64,000 bases of DNA from Dehalococcoidales bacterium (GTDB taxonomy: Bacteria; Chloroflexota; Dehalococcoidia; Dehalococcoidales; UBA5760), in NCBI GenBank assembly GCA_028716225.1, contig JAQUQE010000001.1:157407-221406 (forward strand). The letters run 5' to 3'. The notes below the pieces were generated by a model that had not been told where the DNA came from, made no database searches, and saw only the letters and a program-made list of their open reading frames with translations. This document shows, piece by piece, positions 1-8,683 of this stretch. The translations under genes and the position numbers were made by a program. The number at the start of each line of letters is the position of its first letter. Position 1 is the first letter of the stretch.

Positions 1-323
1 TTTTCGCCTATAATGCCGCTAAGGGTGCAGTGAGGAGCATTACCAAAACGGCAGCGATTCACTGTTGTGAAGCCGGGTATAACATCAGGGTCAATGCCAT
101 CTACCCGGGCTACATCTACACCCCGATGCTTGACGGGGAGGCCAGAGACTACGGACTGACCAGCGCACAGTACATGGCACAGCTAGCCGAGAAATACTGC
201 CCCATAGGTCATGTCGGGGAACCGATGGACATCGCCTATGCTGTCCTTTATCTCGCTTCCGATGAATCTAAATTCGTTACCGGGGCAGACTTTATCATCG
301 ATGGCGGTATCGCGGCAAAGTAA
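1..323 (+). CDS. SDR-family oxidoreductase, 3' end (partial)
   Basis: This is the C-terminal part of a classical short-chain dehydrogenase/reductase (NAD(P)-dependent alcohol or ketone oxidoreductase); the gene starts left of the window. Reading in the frame of the stop at 321-323, codons begin at position 3 and give FAYNAAKGAV. The catalytic Tyr is at 9-11 and Lys at 21-23, the YxxxK pair of the family. RVNAIYPGYIYTPM then matches the conserved NxxxPG segment after the active site. The end, TGADFIIDGG, matches the usual C-terminal GxxxxVDGG. The GTG at 30 lies inside the gene and is not a start. The substrate cannot be deduced from this piece. Confidence 0.9.
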   Translation, partial: FAYNAAKGAVRSITKTAAIHCCEAGYNIRVNAIYPGYIYTPMLDGEARDYGLTSAQYMAQLAEKYCPIGHVGEPMDIAYAVLYLASDESKFVTGADFIIDGGIAAK

Positions 324-345
324 CCTGTAGCAACGAAAACCGGGC

Positions 346-1149
346 CTAGTCTACGCTTTCGACTACGTAGTTTCTCAGGATCCCAATCTCGGCTATACGT
401 ATCTCTATCACGTCACCGGGGCTCATCGGCCCGATGCCGCTGGGAGTACCGGTGGCAATAACATCCCCGGGTAGCAGGGTCATAATACCGGATATAAAGC
501 TCACCAACTCCGGGACGGAGAAAATTAAATCGCTGGTACTGCCTCTTTGCTTTGACTGACCGTTAAGATAGGTCTCAATGCAGATATTGCCGGGATCAAG
601 CTCGGTCTCGATGCAGGGACCAACAGCAGCAAAGGTATCAAAACCTTTAGCCCGGGTCCACTGCCCGTCCTGTTTTTGAAGATCACGCGCGGTGACATCG
701 TTAAAACAGGTATAACCCAATACATATTCCAGGGCCTTTGCCGCCGCTACTTGACTTGCTACGGCTTTCATCACTACGCCGAGTTCCCCTTCGTAATCAA
801 CCCTCTTTGAAGAACGAGGGTAGATGATTTTACCCTCGGGACCGATTACTGATGTCGACGGCTTCATAAAAAGCAGCGGGTTAGCCGGGACGGGCATTAC
901 CAGCTCCCGGGCGTGGCTGTAGTAGTTAAGCCCTATTGCCACTACCTTGGATGGCGAGCAGGGTGCCAGAAGTCGGACATCATCAATGTTATAGTAGCGG
1001 TCAGACGGCTCCAAACCGTCATAAGGATTACCAGCGACAGCTTGGATAACCTTCTCTTCCAGTATTCCGTATTCAGGCTTCCTGCCGGTAGCAAAACGGA
1101 TGATTTTCATTTTAACGTTGAGTTTACCAACCTTTCTTTTGGATTTCAA
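346..1149 (-). CDS. fumarylacetoacetate hydrolase family protein
   Basis: Member of the FAH superfamily, divalent-metal enzymes that hydrolyse or decarboxylate beta-diketo acids and 2-oxo-dienoate compounds. Family landmarks are NYYSHARE, FMKPSTSVIGP, the metal-binding VDYEGELGVV with its two Glu, the FNDVTARDLQ segment supplying Asp, KGFDTFAAVGP, and the GTPSGIG turn near the end. Length of about 255-267 residues is normal for the YcgM-like branch. The start is uncertain: a TTG at 1149 follows GGAGGGG, while an ATG at 1110 (MKIIRFA) is where most homologues begin. It is followed on the left by an oppositely oriented SDR gene, and the PK-C-like gene lies upstream on the same strand, 61 bases away, so the two may be co-transcribed. 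Exact substrate unknown. Confidence 0.85.
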   Translation of the reverse strand: MKSKRKVGKLNVKMKIIRFATGRKPEYGILEEKVIQAVAGNPYDGLEPSDRYYNIDDVRLLAPCSPSKVVAIGLNYYSHARELVMPVPANPLLFMKPSTSVIGPEGKIIYPRSSKRVDYEGELGVVMKAVASQVAAAKALEYVLGYTCFNDVTARDLQKQDGQWTRAKGFDTFAAVGPCIETELDPGNICIETYLNGQSKQRGSTSDLIFSVPELVSFISGIMTLLPGDVIATGTPSGIGPMSPGDVIEIRIAEIGILRNYVVESVD

Positions 1150-1210
1150 ACCCCTCCAGTACCGGCAAAGACTCTCCCGGCAATTGCCGAATACAGCATA
1201 ATAAGCCGAT

Positions 1211-1777
1211 TTAGGACAGGTGCGGCTTGCAGAGGATTTCCTTGACCTTAAGGTTGAAGAAATTATGGGAATTCACCGGCCTTAACAAGATGGCAGTATC
1301 GGCGCCATGACCTGTGCCGCCGATAGAGATAACATCCTCATCGGTACGTACCAAGCCGCTATCAGCCGCCATCAGGGCTATTTCACAGGCAACCTTCACT
1401 CCCTGCCCAAAGACGCGCAGAGTATCGGCGATTATCATCCCCAGGACATAGGTATTATACTTATTACGCATCGCGGCACTCAGCCCGCCGAAGGCATGGG
1501 CCGTAGTCAGTATGACACCTTTCTTACTCTCAATGATCCGCCTGTTCTCTTCCTTGAATTCCTGACTTTCGGCTTCCCGCAGTCCGGTAACGTGGCTGAC
1601 TATGATAACCTCCACCCCCGTGATGACATCAATAGCCCTTACCGCAGTAGCGCCGCTTGTCGATGCTACCAGAATTTTCTTAATATCCAGCTCCTCCGCT
1701 CGCTTGCGAGCGATACGGAGAGTCGCCTCGGTAGTCTCGCTACCGGGATGTTCAAAATATACGGTCCTTAATTCCAT
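1211..1777 (-). CDS. stand-alone pyruvate kinase C-terminal (alpha/beta) domain protein
   Basis: A 188-residue protein resembling only the C-terminal domain of pyruvate kinase (PK_C family), without the TIM-barrel catalytic part. The fold signature is visible in TLRIARKRAEELDIKKILVASTSGATAVRA, which matches the helix and first strand of PK_C, and in a second strand at VEVIIVSHVTG. ISIGGTGHGADTAILLRP near residues 150-167 matches the glycine-rich phosphate-binding end of the domain. In full-length kinases this domain is regulatory; free-standing versions have no established function. It is transcribed away from argJ and lies just upstream of the FAH-family gene, so the two may form an operon. 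AAGGGGGG lies about 11 bases before the ATG at 1777. Confidence 0.7.
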   Translation of the reverse strand: MELRTVYFEHPGSETTEATLRIARKRAEELDIKKILVASTSGATAVRAIDVITGVEVIIVSHVTGLREAESQEFKEENRRIIESKKGVILTTAHAFGGLSAAMRNKYNTYVLGMIIADTLRVFGQGVKVACEIALMAADSGLVRTDEDVISIGGTGHGADTAILLRPVNSHNFFNLKVKEILCKPHLS

Positions 1778-1838
1778 TACCCGGTTGTACCCCCCTTCTA
1801 ATGTGCCGCAGTTACCCTGTTATTCTATCACATCCCCG

Positions 1839-1867
1839 TTGCCTGACTATATCGACTATGGTATATT
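1839..1867 (+). promoter_or_regulatory. sigma70-type promoter of the arginine operon
   Basis: TTGCCT at 1839-1844, a 17-base spacer and TATATT at 1862-1867. The expected transcription start is at about 1874, which is the GTG start codon of argJ, and no Shine-Dalgarno sequence precedes that codon. This suggests a leaderless message. Confidence 0.6.
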
Positions 1868-1873
1868 TATCTG

Positions 1874-3097
1874 GTGGACGGTGAAATTTCTTTCATAACA
1901 TCGGGTACGGTTACCACGCCCCAAGGCTTCCTGGCCGGGGCTACCTATGCCGGACTGAAAAAGAAGAAGGTAAAAGGTATCCTCGATCTGGCTATTCTCT
2001 CTGCGGAACGTTCCTGCACCGGAGCGGCTCTATTCACTACTAACAGGGTCAAGGCAGCCCCGGTGGTGCTATCCCGGCAGCGTCTACAGTCAGGCAAAGT
2101 AGGGGCGGTAGTAGTAAACAGCGGTTGTGCCAATGCCTGTGTTGGTGAGGAAGGTATTAGAGATGCCGTCGAGATGGCAGATTTGGCCGCCCGGAATCTC
2201 GGGGTATCCCCGGATACTGTTTTGGTTGCCAGTACCGGCGTAATCGGCAGACGACTACCGATGGACCTTATCAAAGCTGGCATCAAGCGCATTAAGGTCT
2301 CCAGAGACGGCGGGCATGATCTGGCACGGGCGATAATGACTACCGATACCGTTCCCAAGGAAGCAGCAGTAGCGGTCAGCAGTGACAACGGTAATTTTGT
2401 TATCGGTGGTGCGGTCAAGGGCTCGGGAATGCTTCACCCCAACCTGGCTACTTTCCTTTGTTTTTTGACTACCGATGCTGCCGTAGAGCCGGAATTCCTC
2501 AAACACGCTCTGCAAAAAGCGGCTGACGTTTCTTTTAATATGGTTTCTATTGATGGGGACACCAGCACCAACGATATGGCACTGATTATGTCTGACGGAA
2601 TGGCGGACGTCACAAGCACCATTTCGCCAGGGGATTACCATTCCGAGATTTTTCAAGAAGCCCTTAACCGAATCTGTATCCACCTGGCAAAGAGCATCGC
2701 CCGCGATGGTGAGGGAGCAAACCGGCTTATTGAAATCAATGTTAGCGGGGCGGCCAGCATTGCCGACGCCAGACAGGTAGCCAAGACAATAGCAACATCG
2801 TCTCTAGTGAAGACAGCGGTACACGGCAAAGACCCTAACTGGGGCAGAATCCTGGCCGCGGCCGGTCGTAGCGGCGTTGAGATAGTAGAATCGAGGATCG
2901 GCCTATCTATCGGGAATATCTGCCTGGTAAAAGCAGGCTGCCCGGTATCCTTTGATGAAGCGGAAGTAGCAAGAATAATGGGCAACAGTGAGGTAGTGAT
3001 AAACCTGGATCTTAACCTGGGTAGAGCTGAAACCACTGCCTGGGGTTGTGACCTGTCCAAGGAATATGTCGCCATTAACAGCGAATACACGACTTGA
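1874..3097 (+). CDS. argJ: bifunctional glutamate N-acetyltransferase / ornithine acetyltransferase ArgJ
   Basis: ArgJ moves the acetyl group from N-acetylornithine to glutamate, recycling acetyl in arginine synthesis; bifunctional forms also use acetyl-CoA. The precursor cleaves itself before a conserved Thr. Here KGSGM, NLATFLCFLTTD places that nucleophile at Thr193. Other family segments are TTPQGFLAGATYAGL at the start, VNSGCANACVG, ASTGVIGRRLP, and HGKDPNWGRILAAAGRSG in the beta part. Length (407) is typical. The GTG at 1874 is the only usable start: an in-frame stop lies at 1844 and only CTG or ATT codons come between. First gene of a run that continues into argB 36 bases later. No argA-type synthase is visible, in keeping with a bifunctional enzyme. 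Confidence 0.95.
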   Translation: MDGEISFITSGTVTTPQGFLAGATYAGLKKKKVKGILDLAILSAERSCTGAALFTTNRVKAAPVVLSRQRLQSGKVGAVVVNSGCANACVGEEGIRDAVEMADLAARNLGVSPDTVLVASTGVIGRRLPMDLIKAGIKRIKVSRDGGHDLARAIMTTDTVPKEAAVAVSSDNGNFVIGGAVKGSGMLHPNLATFLCFLTTDAAVEPEFLKHALQKAADVSFNMVSIDGDTSTNDMALIMSDGMADVTSTISPGDYHSEIFQEALNRICIHLAKSIARDGEGANRLIEINVSGAASIADARQVAKTIATSSLVKTAVHGKDPNWGRILAAAGRSGVEIVESRIGLSIGNICLVKAGCPVSFDEAEVARIMGNSEVVINLDLNLGRAETTAWGCDLSKEYVAINSEYTT

Positions 3098-3133
3098 GTT
3101 TTAGTTACTCAAGACAGAAATAAGGGGTGTCTA

Positions 3134-3922
3134 TTGAGCAGAGTTACCGTAATAAAGATTGGCGGGTCTACCTTAGGTAGCCATGATACCGCCCTGACTG
3201 ATATCGTTGAGCTTCAGAAACAGGGCATATCATTGGTTATCGTGCATGGTGGTGCTAATGTGGTAACCGATTGGCTGAAGCAACAGGGAGTGACCACCAG
3301 TTTTATCCGCGGCGAACGAGTAACCGATGAAACAGCCCTCAAAATGGTAGCTGCCGTGCTCGGCGGCCTGGTCAATAAGGAAATTGTCGCTGCAATTAAT
3401 AGCCAGGGTGGAAAGGCAGTCGGTATCAGCGGTATCGACGGAGCACTAATCCAGGGCAGAATCAGGAATAAAGAGATGGGGTACGTCGGTAACGTGGTCA
3501 GGGTAAACACAGATCTCCTGGATGCCCTGCTTGATTCTGGATTCGTCCCGGTGGTCTCCCCTCTCAGTCTACACTCGTTTGACAGACCGGATGATACCCC
3601 GTTAATGCTTAATGTTAATGGCGATACCGTAGCCGGTGAAATTTCTGCTGCCATTGGTGCGGAAAGGCTTATCTTTCTCACCGATGTTGCCGGTATCAGC
3701 GACAGTTCGGGCAGATTTATCCCGGCGCTGTCACCGCATGAAGCCGAGGCTTTACTGACTTCAGGTGTAGCTTCAGGAGGAATGATTCCCAAGATTAAAG
3801 CCTGCTTGAAGGCTTTATCCAATAGTTCGACTACCTGTATTATTATGGATGGCAGAAAGCCGCACGCTCTGCTCAAGCAAATCAACGGTGGTAGTAGCAG
3901 CACCACGATAAAGGTTATTTAG
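3134..3922 (+). CDS. argB: acetylglutamate kinase
   Basis: Phosphorylates N-acetylglutamate with ATP, the second step of arginine synthesis, in the cytoplasm. It belongs to the amino acid kinase fold. The N-terminal VIKIGGSTLGS holds the phosphate-binding Lys, VIVHGGANVVTDWL the second glycine-rich loop, and LNVNGDTVAGEISAAIGAERLIFLTDVAGI the nucleotide-binding segment. ASGGMIPKIKACLKAL near the end carries the conserved GGMxxK motif. At 262 residues it is slightly short but complete. It starts at TTG 3134 with AAGGGGTG just upstream. Between argJ and argD; the argD start follows its stop by 5 bases. Confidence 0.93.
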   Translation: MSRVTVIKIGGSTLGSHDTALTDIVELQKQGISLVIVHGGANVVTDWLKQQGVTTSFIRGERVTDETALKMVAAVLGGLVNKEIVAAINSQGGKAVGISGIDGALIQGRIRNKEMGYVGNVVRVNTDLLDALLDSGFVPVVSPLSLHSFDRPDDTPLMLNVNGDTVAGEISAAIGAERLIFLTDVAGISDSSGRFIPALSPHEAEALLTSGVASGGMIPKIKACLKALSNSSTTCIIMDGRKPHALLKQINGGSSSTTIKVI

Positions 3923-3927
3923 TTAAT

Positions 3928-5127
3928 ATGAATACTGGAATGAGCCACTGGCAGGAGCTTGAAAACAGGTACTTTATGCATACCGTGGAACGGACACCCC
4001 TGACCCTGATCAAGGGGAAAGGGGCATGGGTCTGGGATGAGAACGGCCGGAAGTACCTCGATTTTGTCGCCGGTTGGGCAGTTGACAGCCTGGGACACTG
4101 TCACCCGGCAGTAACCAAAGCAGTGATTGAACAGGTACAGACACTCATCCATACCTCGAACCAGTTCTATACTATTCCCCAGGTACAACTGGCGGAGATC
4201 CTCGTTCAGTATAGTTGCCTGGACAGGGTCTTCTTCAGCAATAGCGGAGCCGAGGCTAATGAAGGCGCGGTGAAACTGGCCCGGCGCTACGGGAAACGAT
4301 ACCGAGACGGGGCCTATGAAGTAATTACCGCCAGCAGCTCGTTTCATGGCCGTACACTGGCCATGGTGGCTGCTACCGGCCAGGAAAAGCACCAGCAACC
4401 CTACCTCCCCCTACCGGATGGTTTCACTCATGTGGAGTATAATGACATCGAAGCGATAAAAGCGGCTACTAAGGAAAAGACTTGCGCTGTGATGCTGGAA
4501 CTGGTGCAGGGTGAAGGTGGAGTAAATATGCCCGATAAGGATTACCTGACTGAGGTGCGGGCATGGTGTGATAAGCAGGGCATTCTTCTCATTCTGGATG
4601 AAGTCCAGACAGGGGTGGCCCGACTGGGGACGCTTTTTGCCTATGAGCAGTTTGGCATCGAACCTGATATAATGACACTAGCCAAGGGGCTGGCCAGTGG
4701 TATCCCCATCGGAGCCACACTGGCCAAGGATAGGGTATCCGTATTCAGTCCTGGAGAGCATGGCTCTACCTTTGGCGGCAATCCGGTGGCGTGTGCCGCC
4801 GGGTACGCGACACTGAAGTTCATTATCGAAAATGATGTCGCCGGAAACGTCAGGGAGACGGGGAACTATCTGGCGTCCGGACTGGAGAAGCTGAAGCAGA
4901 AGTTTTCCTTTATTACTAATGTTCGTGGGCGTGGGCTACTATTAGCCATGGAGTTTAACAGTGATATTGCCCAGCCGGTGCTGATGGCCTGTCTTGACAA
5001 GGGGCTGTTGGTCAACCGGTTGAAGCCAAACACACTGCGTTTTATGCCTCCTCTAATCATCGGTAAAAGTGAGGTTGATGAAGCGCTGGGCATCCTGGAG
5101 CAGGTACTGGCCGGTCGTATTGCTTAA
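3928..5127 (+). CDS. argD: acetylornithine aminotransferase (class III PLP enzyme)
   Basis: Transfers an amino group from glutamate to N-acetylglutamate semialdehyde. It is a class III PLP-dependent aminotransferase. SNSGAEANEGAVKLARRY and SSFHGRTLAMVAATG match the cofactor-phosphate and substrate regions. LILDEVQTGVARLG carries the PLP-ring Asp, and TLAKGLASGIPIG holds the Schiff-base Lys253. The C-terminal NTLRFMPPLII is the usual Arg-containing carboxylate site. Length of 399 is normal. ATG at 3928 directly after argB. Enzymes of this family can also serve lysine synthesis, and the sequence alone does not exclude that, but the position in an arg cluster argues for ArgD. Confidence 0.93.
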   Translation: MNTGMSHWQELENRYFMHTVERTPLTLIKGKGAWVWDENGRKYLDFVAGWAVDSLGHCHPAVTKAVIEQVQTLIHTSNQFYTIPQVQLAEILVQYSCLDRVFFSNSGAEANEGAVKLARRYGKRYRDGAYEVITASSSFHGRTLAMVAATGQEKHQQPYLPLPDGFTHVEYNDIEAIKAATKEKTCAVMLELVQGEGGVNMPDKDYLTEVRAWCDKQGILLILDEVQTGVARLGTLFAYEQFGIEPDIMTLAKGLASGIPIGATLAKDRVSVFSPGEHGSTFGGNPVACAAGYATLKFIIENDVAGNVRETGNYLASGLEKLKQKFSFITNVRGRGLLLAMEFNSDIAQPVLMACLDKGLLVNRLKPNTLRFMPPLIIGKSEVDEALGILEQVLAGRIA

Positions 5128-5142
5128 GAGCGGAGCTGTCCT

Positions 5143-6018
5143 ATGGACATCGATAAGATCATCAACGAGATAGAAGAGGGAAGAGGTTACGGCAGCGAGC
5201 AGTATGTTACCGTGGGCGGTATGAATATTCGCTGCTCAGTGAGTGGCGATGGTCCTCCTCTTCTGTTGCTTCATGGCTTCGGAGAATTCCTGGAAACCTG
5301 GGACTTCAATTTCCACTTCTTGAGTGAACACTGCCGGGTATATGCCATGGACCTGCCCGGGCACGGCCTGTCTGACAAGCCATACCTCGATTACAAGGTT
5401 TCTTTTTTTACTGACTTTGTGATCGGTTTTATGGACAATTTCGGGATTAACCATGCCAATATCATCGGACACTCTTTCGGCGGCGCCATTGCCGCAAGTG
5501 TTGCCGCAAGCTTTCCGGAGAAAGTTGATAAGCTTGTCCTGGAATCCTGCTTCGGTTTGAGTAACGATATATCCCTGCTTCATAATCTGTGCAGTATGCC
5601 GGTAATGGGTAGCGTCGACAGCACGGAACCTGCGGTGAGGTCTGCCCTGGAGCACAGGGTAAGGATGGAATTCTATAATCCGGATTTCGTCGCCCGTGAG
5701 ATAGCCGGAATGAGCTATCGGTTTATGCAGATGAAAGAGGCAAGTCGGGTGATGCTGAACATTATGCATAACTGGGTAGGCGTTAACGGCCTTAAGCCTG
5801 AGGTAGTCATGATAGACAAACTACACCTGATCAAATCACCTACTCTGTTCATCCATTGTGAGCAGGATAGGATCCACCCTGTCAATCTATCTCAAAAGGC
5901 TTATCGTCTCATTCCCAAAAGCAGCCTGAAGGTATTCAACGAGTGCGGCCATTGCCCCCATATCGAGAAAGCCGCCCAGTTTAATGAAGAGGTACTAGCA
6001 TTTCTGGAGCGGGGTTGA
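5143..6018 (+). CDS. alpha/beta hydrolase embedded in the arginine operon
   Basis: A 291-residue alpha/beta-fold hydrolase. LLLLHGFGEFLETWDF is the oxyanion-hole HGxxxxxxxW segment, and IIGHSFGGAIAA is the nucleophile elbow with Ser111. The acid is probably in FIHCEQDRIHP, and the catalytic His270 is in FNECGHCPHIEKA. So the triad looks complete and the protein should be active. No signal peptide is seen. It sits 15 bases after argD and 25 before argG on the same strand. It may therefore be co-expressed with arginine genes, but no arginine step requires a hydrolase of this type. An activity on an acylated or esterified intermediate is only a guess. Confidence 0.85.
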   Translation: MDIDKIINEIEEGRGYGSEQYVTVGGMNIRCSVSGDGPPLLLLHGFGEFLETWDFNFHFLSEHCRVYAMDLPGHGLSDKPYLDYKVSFFTDFVIGFMDNFGINHANIIGHSFGGAIAASVAASFPEKVDKLVLESCFGLSNDISLLHNLCSMPVMGSVDSTEPAVRSALEHRVRMEFYNPDFVAREIAGMSYRFMQMKEASRVMLNIMHNWVGVNGLKPEVVMIDKLHLIKSPTLFIHCEQDRIHPVNLSQKAYRLIPKSSLKVFNECGHCPHIEKAAQFNEEVLAFLERG

Positions 6019-6043
6019 TTTCACTACTTTATAATGGAGGTTT

Positions 6044-7243
6044 ATGATGTCGGGCAAAGTAGTATTGGCTTATAGCGGCGGGTTGGATACATCGGTAGCC
6101 ATCAGATGGCTCAAGGAGAAATACGATCTGGACGTGATCGCTGTCTGCATTGACGTCGGCAATGAGCGGGACTTTTCACTAATTCGACAGAAAGCGCTTG
6201 ACATCGGCGCTATCAAGGTATCGGTAATAGATGCTAAGAAATCATACATCAGCGACTATGTTTTCCCTGCATTGCAGGCTAACGCCATTTATGAAGGGCA
6301 GTATCCCCTGGCTACGGCTCTAGCCCGTCCTCTGATGGCCAAGCTGCTGGTAGAAGTGGCACGGGAGGAAAACGCCCAGGCAGTGGCCCATGGCTGTACC
6401 GGTAAGGGAAATGACCAGGTAAGATTCGATGTAAGCTTTAACGCTCTGGCACCGGAGCTCAAGATAATTGCCCCGGCCCGGGAATGGGGGATGACCCGCC
6501 AGCAGACCATTAGCTATGCTCAAAGTCACGGTATACCGGTGCCCATCACCGTAGCCAGTCCCTACTCAATCGATGAAAGCCTCTGGGGTAAAGCTATCGA
6601 GTGCGGTGTACTTGATGACCCCTGGGCCGAGCCCCCCGAGGAGGCATTTACCTGGACAAAATCACCCGATGCAGCCCCCGATGTGGCGGACTATGTCGAG
6701 ATTGGTTTTGAAAGTGGTATTCCGGTCGCCATGGATGGTAAGAAGATGGATGGCGTCAGCCTGGTCAACCGATTGAACGAAGTGGCCGGGGGACATGGTA
6801 TCGGCCGGATCGACCATGTGGAGAGCCGGCTGGTAGGGATAAAATCAAGAGAAGTATACGAAGCACCGGCCGCGGTAGTACTGCTTCAGGCACACCTCGC
6901 TCTGGAAGTAATGACGCTATCCCGGGACCAATTGCGCTTCAAACAGAGGGTAGCTCAGGACTATGCCGACCTTATCTATAACGGTCTTTGGTTTACGGCA
7001 CTACGCCAGGACTTAGATGCCTATATCCGGTCTTCCCAGCGTTTTGTCAGCGGCACGGTGAGATTGAAGCTGTTCAAAGGGTGCTGCCGCGTGGTCGGGC
7101 GAAAGTCCCCGTTCTCGCTATATAAGCATAGTTTGGCCACCTATGATAAAGGTGACGAGTTTGACCACAGTGCCGCCGTCGGTTTTATCCACCTCTGGGG
7201 ACTTCCGGCCAGGACTCAGGCACAGGTACAGGATACCAAATAG
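6044..7243 (+). CDS. argG: argininosuccinate synthase
   Basis: Joins citrulline and aspartate with ATP to form argininosuccinate. The N-terminal VVLAYSGGLDTSVAIRWL is the PP-loop of N-type ATP pyrophosphatases. HGCTGKGNDQVRFDV and ASPYSIDESLWGKAIECG are diagnostic of ArgG, and the C-terminal region RFVSGTVRLKLFKGCCRVVGRKSP completes the family pattern. At 399 residues it is full length. GGAGG precedes two adjacent ATG codons at 6044 and 6047; the second has the better spacing, so the protein may be one residue shorter. It is followed by argH after 60 bases. Confidence 0.95.
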   Translation: MMSGKVVLAYSGGLDTSVAIRWLKEKYDLDVIAVCIDVGNERDFSLIRQKALDIGAIKVSVIDAKKSYISDYVFPALQANAIYEGQYPLATALARPLMAKLLVEVAREENAQAVAHGCTGKGNDQVRFDVSFNALAPELKIIAPAREWGMTRQQTISYAQSHGIPVPITVASPYSIDESLWGKAIECGVLDDPWAEPPEEAFTWTKSPDAAPDVADYVEIGFESGIPVAMDGKKMDGVSLVNRLNEVAGGHGIGRIDHVESRLVGIKSREVYEAPAAVVLLQAHLALEVMTLSRDQLRFKQRVAQDYADLIYNGLWFTALRQDLDAYIRSSQRFVSGTVRLKLFKGCCRVVGRKSPFSLYKHSLATYDKGDEFDHSAAVGFIHLWGLPARTQAQVQDTK

Positions 7244-7303
7244 CCGGATGATTACCGGTATCGGTTAACATTATAGATATAGATTCAAACAGGGGGGAGA
7301 GAA

Positions 7304-8683
7304 ATGAGTCTTATTCGGAGCCGTTTTCGTAAAGCGGCCAATAAGCTGGTAGCAGAGTATACCGTCTCTACCCATTTTGATTGGCGATTGTACCCGCAGG
7401 ATATTGCCGGCAGCATTGCTCATGCCAGGATGCTGGCCCGCCAGCAGATAATCTCGGAAAGAGAGGCTGAGGCTATTACGGAAGGCCTTGATGCTATCCG
7501 GGAGGAGATAGAGCAAGGCAAATTCCAATTCAAGACCGAACTTGAAGATATTCATATGAATATTGAATCCCGTCTCATCGAGAAGATAGGCGAAGTGGGC
7601 AGGAAACTGCACACGGCCCGGTCGCGAAATGACCAGGTAGCCCTCGACCTGCGTCTCTTCACCAGGGAAAAACTCTCAGAGACCCTGGACAGCCTGAAGG
7701 ATTTGCAGCAGGCGATAGTCGGACTGGCCGAAGCCAATAAGAGCATAGTGATGCCGGGGTATACTCATTTACAACCGGCGCAGCCGGTGCTGTTAGCACA
7801 TCACCTGCTGGCCTATTTTGAGATGCTTCAGCGGGATAACGACCGGTTTCGCGACTGTCTCAGGCGGGTTGATGTTATGCCTCTGGGGAGCGGCGCTGTC
7901 GCCGGCGTAACCTATAATGTGGACCGCCATTTTTTGGCCCGTGAGCTGGGTTTCAGCCGGATAAGTCAGAACAGTATGGATGCTGTTTCGGACCGGGACT
8001 TTGTCCTGGACTATGAATCGGCAGCCAGCCTTTGTATGATGCACCTTTCCCGTCTGGCGGAGGAAATTGTTCTGTGGTCTTCCCATGAGTTTGGCTTCAT
8101 CGAACTTGATGAGGCTTATGCTACCGGTTCTAGTATAATGCCGCAAAAGAAGAATCCGGATATTGCTGAACTGGCCAGAGGGAAGACGGGACGGGTGTAT
8201 GGCCGGCTTACTGCCATGCTGGTCACTATGAAGGCACTGCCCCTGTCCTACAACAGGGACTTGCAGGAGGATAAGGAGGGTCTTTTCGATACCATCGATA
8301 CGCTGCTATCCACCCTTAAGGTATTTACCGGTATGATCAGTGCTATTAAGACCAGTGCGAAAGATACCGAACGGGCACTTAAGCGTGGCTATATCCTGGC
8401 GACCGACCTGGCTGACTACCTGGTCAGGAAAGGGGAATCTTTCCGCTCGGCGCACGGTATAGTAGCCGGACTGGTGGGCTATGCAGAGAGAAAGGGTAAG
8501 TCCTTCAGTGAGCTTGACTTAAACGAATACAAGGAGTTTTCGCCGCTGTTTGAAGAAGATGTCCGCTCTATTAGCATCATGTCTTCTCTGACAGCCAGGG
8601 ATGTCATCGGCGGTACCGCCCCGGAACAGGTGGAGCAGGCACTGGCCATCGCTAAAAAGATACTGAACGAGGCCGAGTATTGA
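7304..8683 (+). CDS. argH: argininosuccinate lyase
   Basis: Splits argininosuccinate into arginine and fumarate, the last step of the pathway. It belongs to the fumarase/aspartase superfamily. Signature regions are HTARSRNDQVALDLRLF, PGYTHLQPAQPVLLAHHLL, and the mobile loop GSSIMPQKKNPD at residues 275-286 with the catalytic Ser. Length of 459 is typical. The ATG is preceded by AGGGGGGAGAG. The stop codon overlaps the TTG start of rpe, so the two genes are probably translationally coupled. Confidence 0.95.
   Translation: MSLIRSRFRKAANKLVAEYTVSTHFDWRLYPQDIAGSIAHARMLARQQIISEREAEAITEGLDAIREEIEQGKFQFKTELEDIHMNIESRLIEKIGEVGRKLHTARSRNDQVALDLRLFTREKLSETLDSLKDLQQAIVGLAEANKSIVMPGYTHLQPAQPVLLAHHLLAYFEMLQRDNDRFRDCLRRVDVMPLGSGAVAGVTYNVDRHFLARELGFSRISQNSMDAVSDRDFVLDYESAASLCMMHLSRLAEEIVLWSSHEFGFIELDEAYATGSSIMPQKKNPDIAELARGKTGRVYGRLTAMLVTMKALPLSYNRDLQEDKEGLFDTIDTLLSTLKVFTGMISAIKTSAKDTERALKRGYILATDLADYLVRKGESFRSAHGIVAGLVGYAERKGKSFSELDLNEYKEFSPLFEEDVRSISIMSSLTARDVIGGTAPEQVEQALAIAKKILNEAEY

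Noticed and set aside
1945-2418. Long antisense frames opposite argJ, argB, pheS and others
   Set aside because: They lie wholly within well-supported genes, have Ser/Pro/Arg-rich low-information products, and show no family motif. They are frame shadows.
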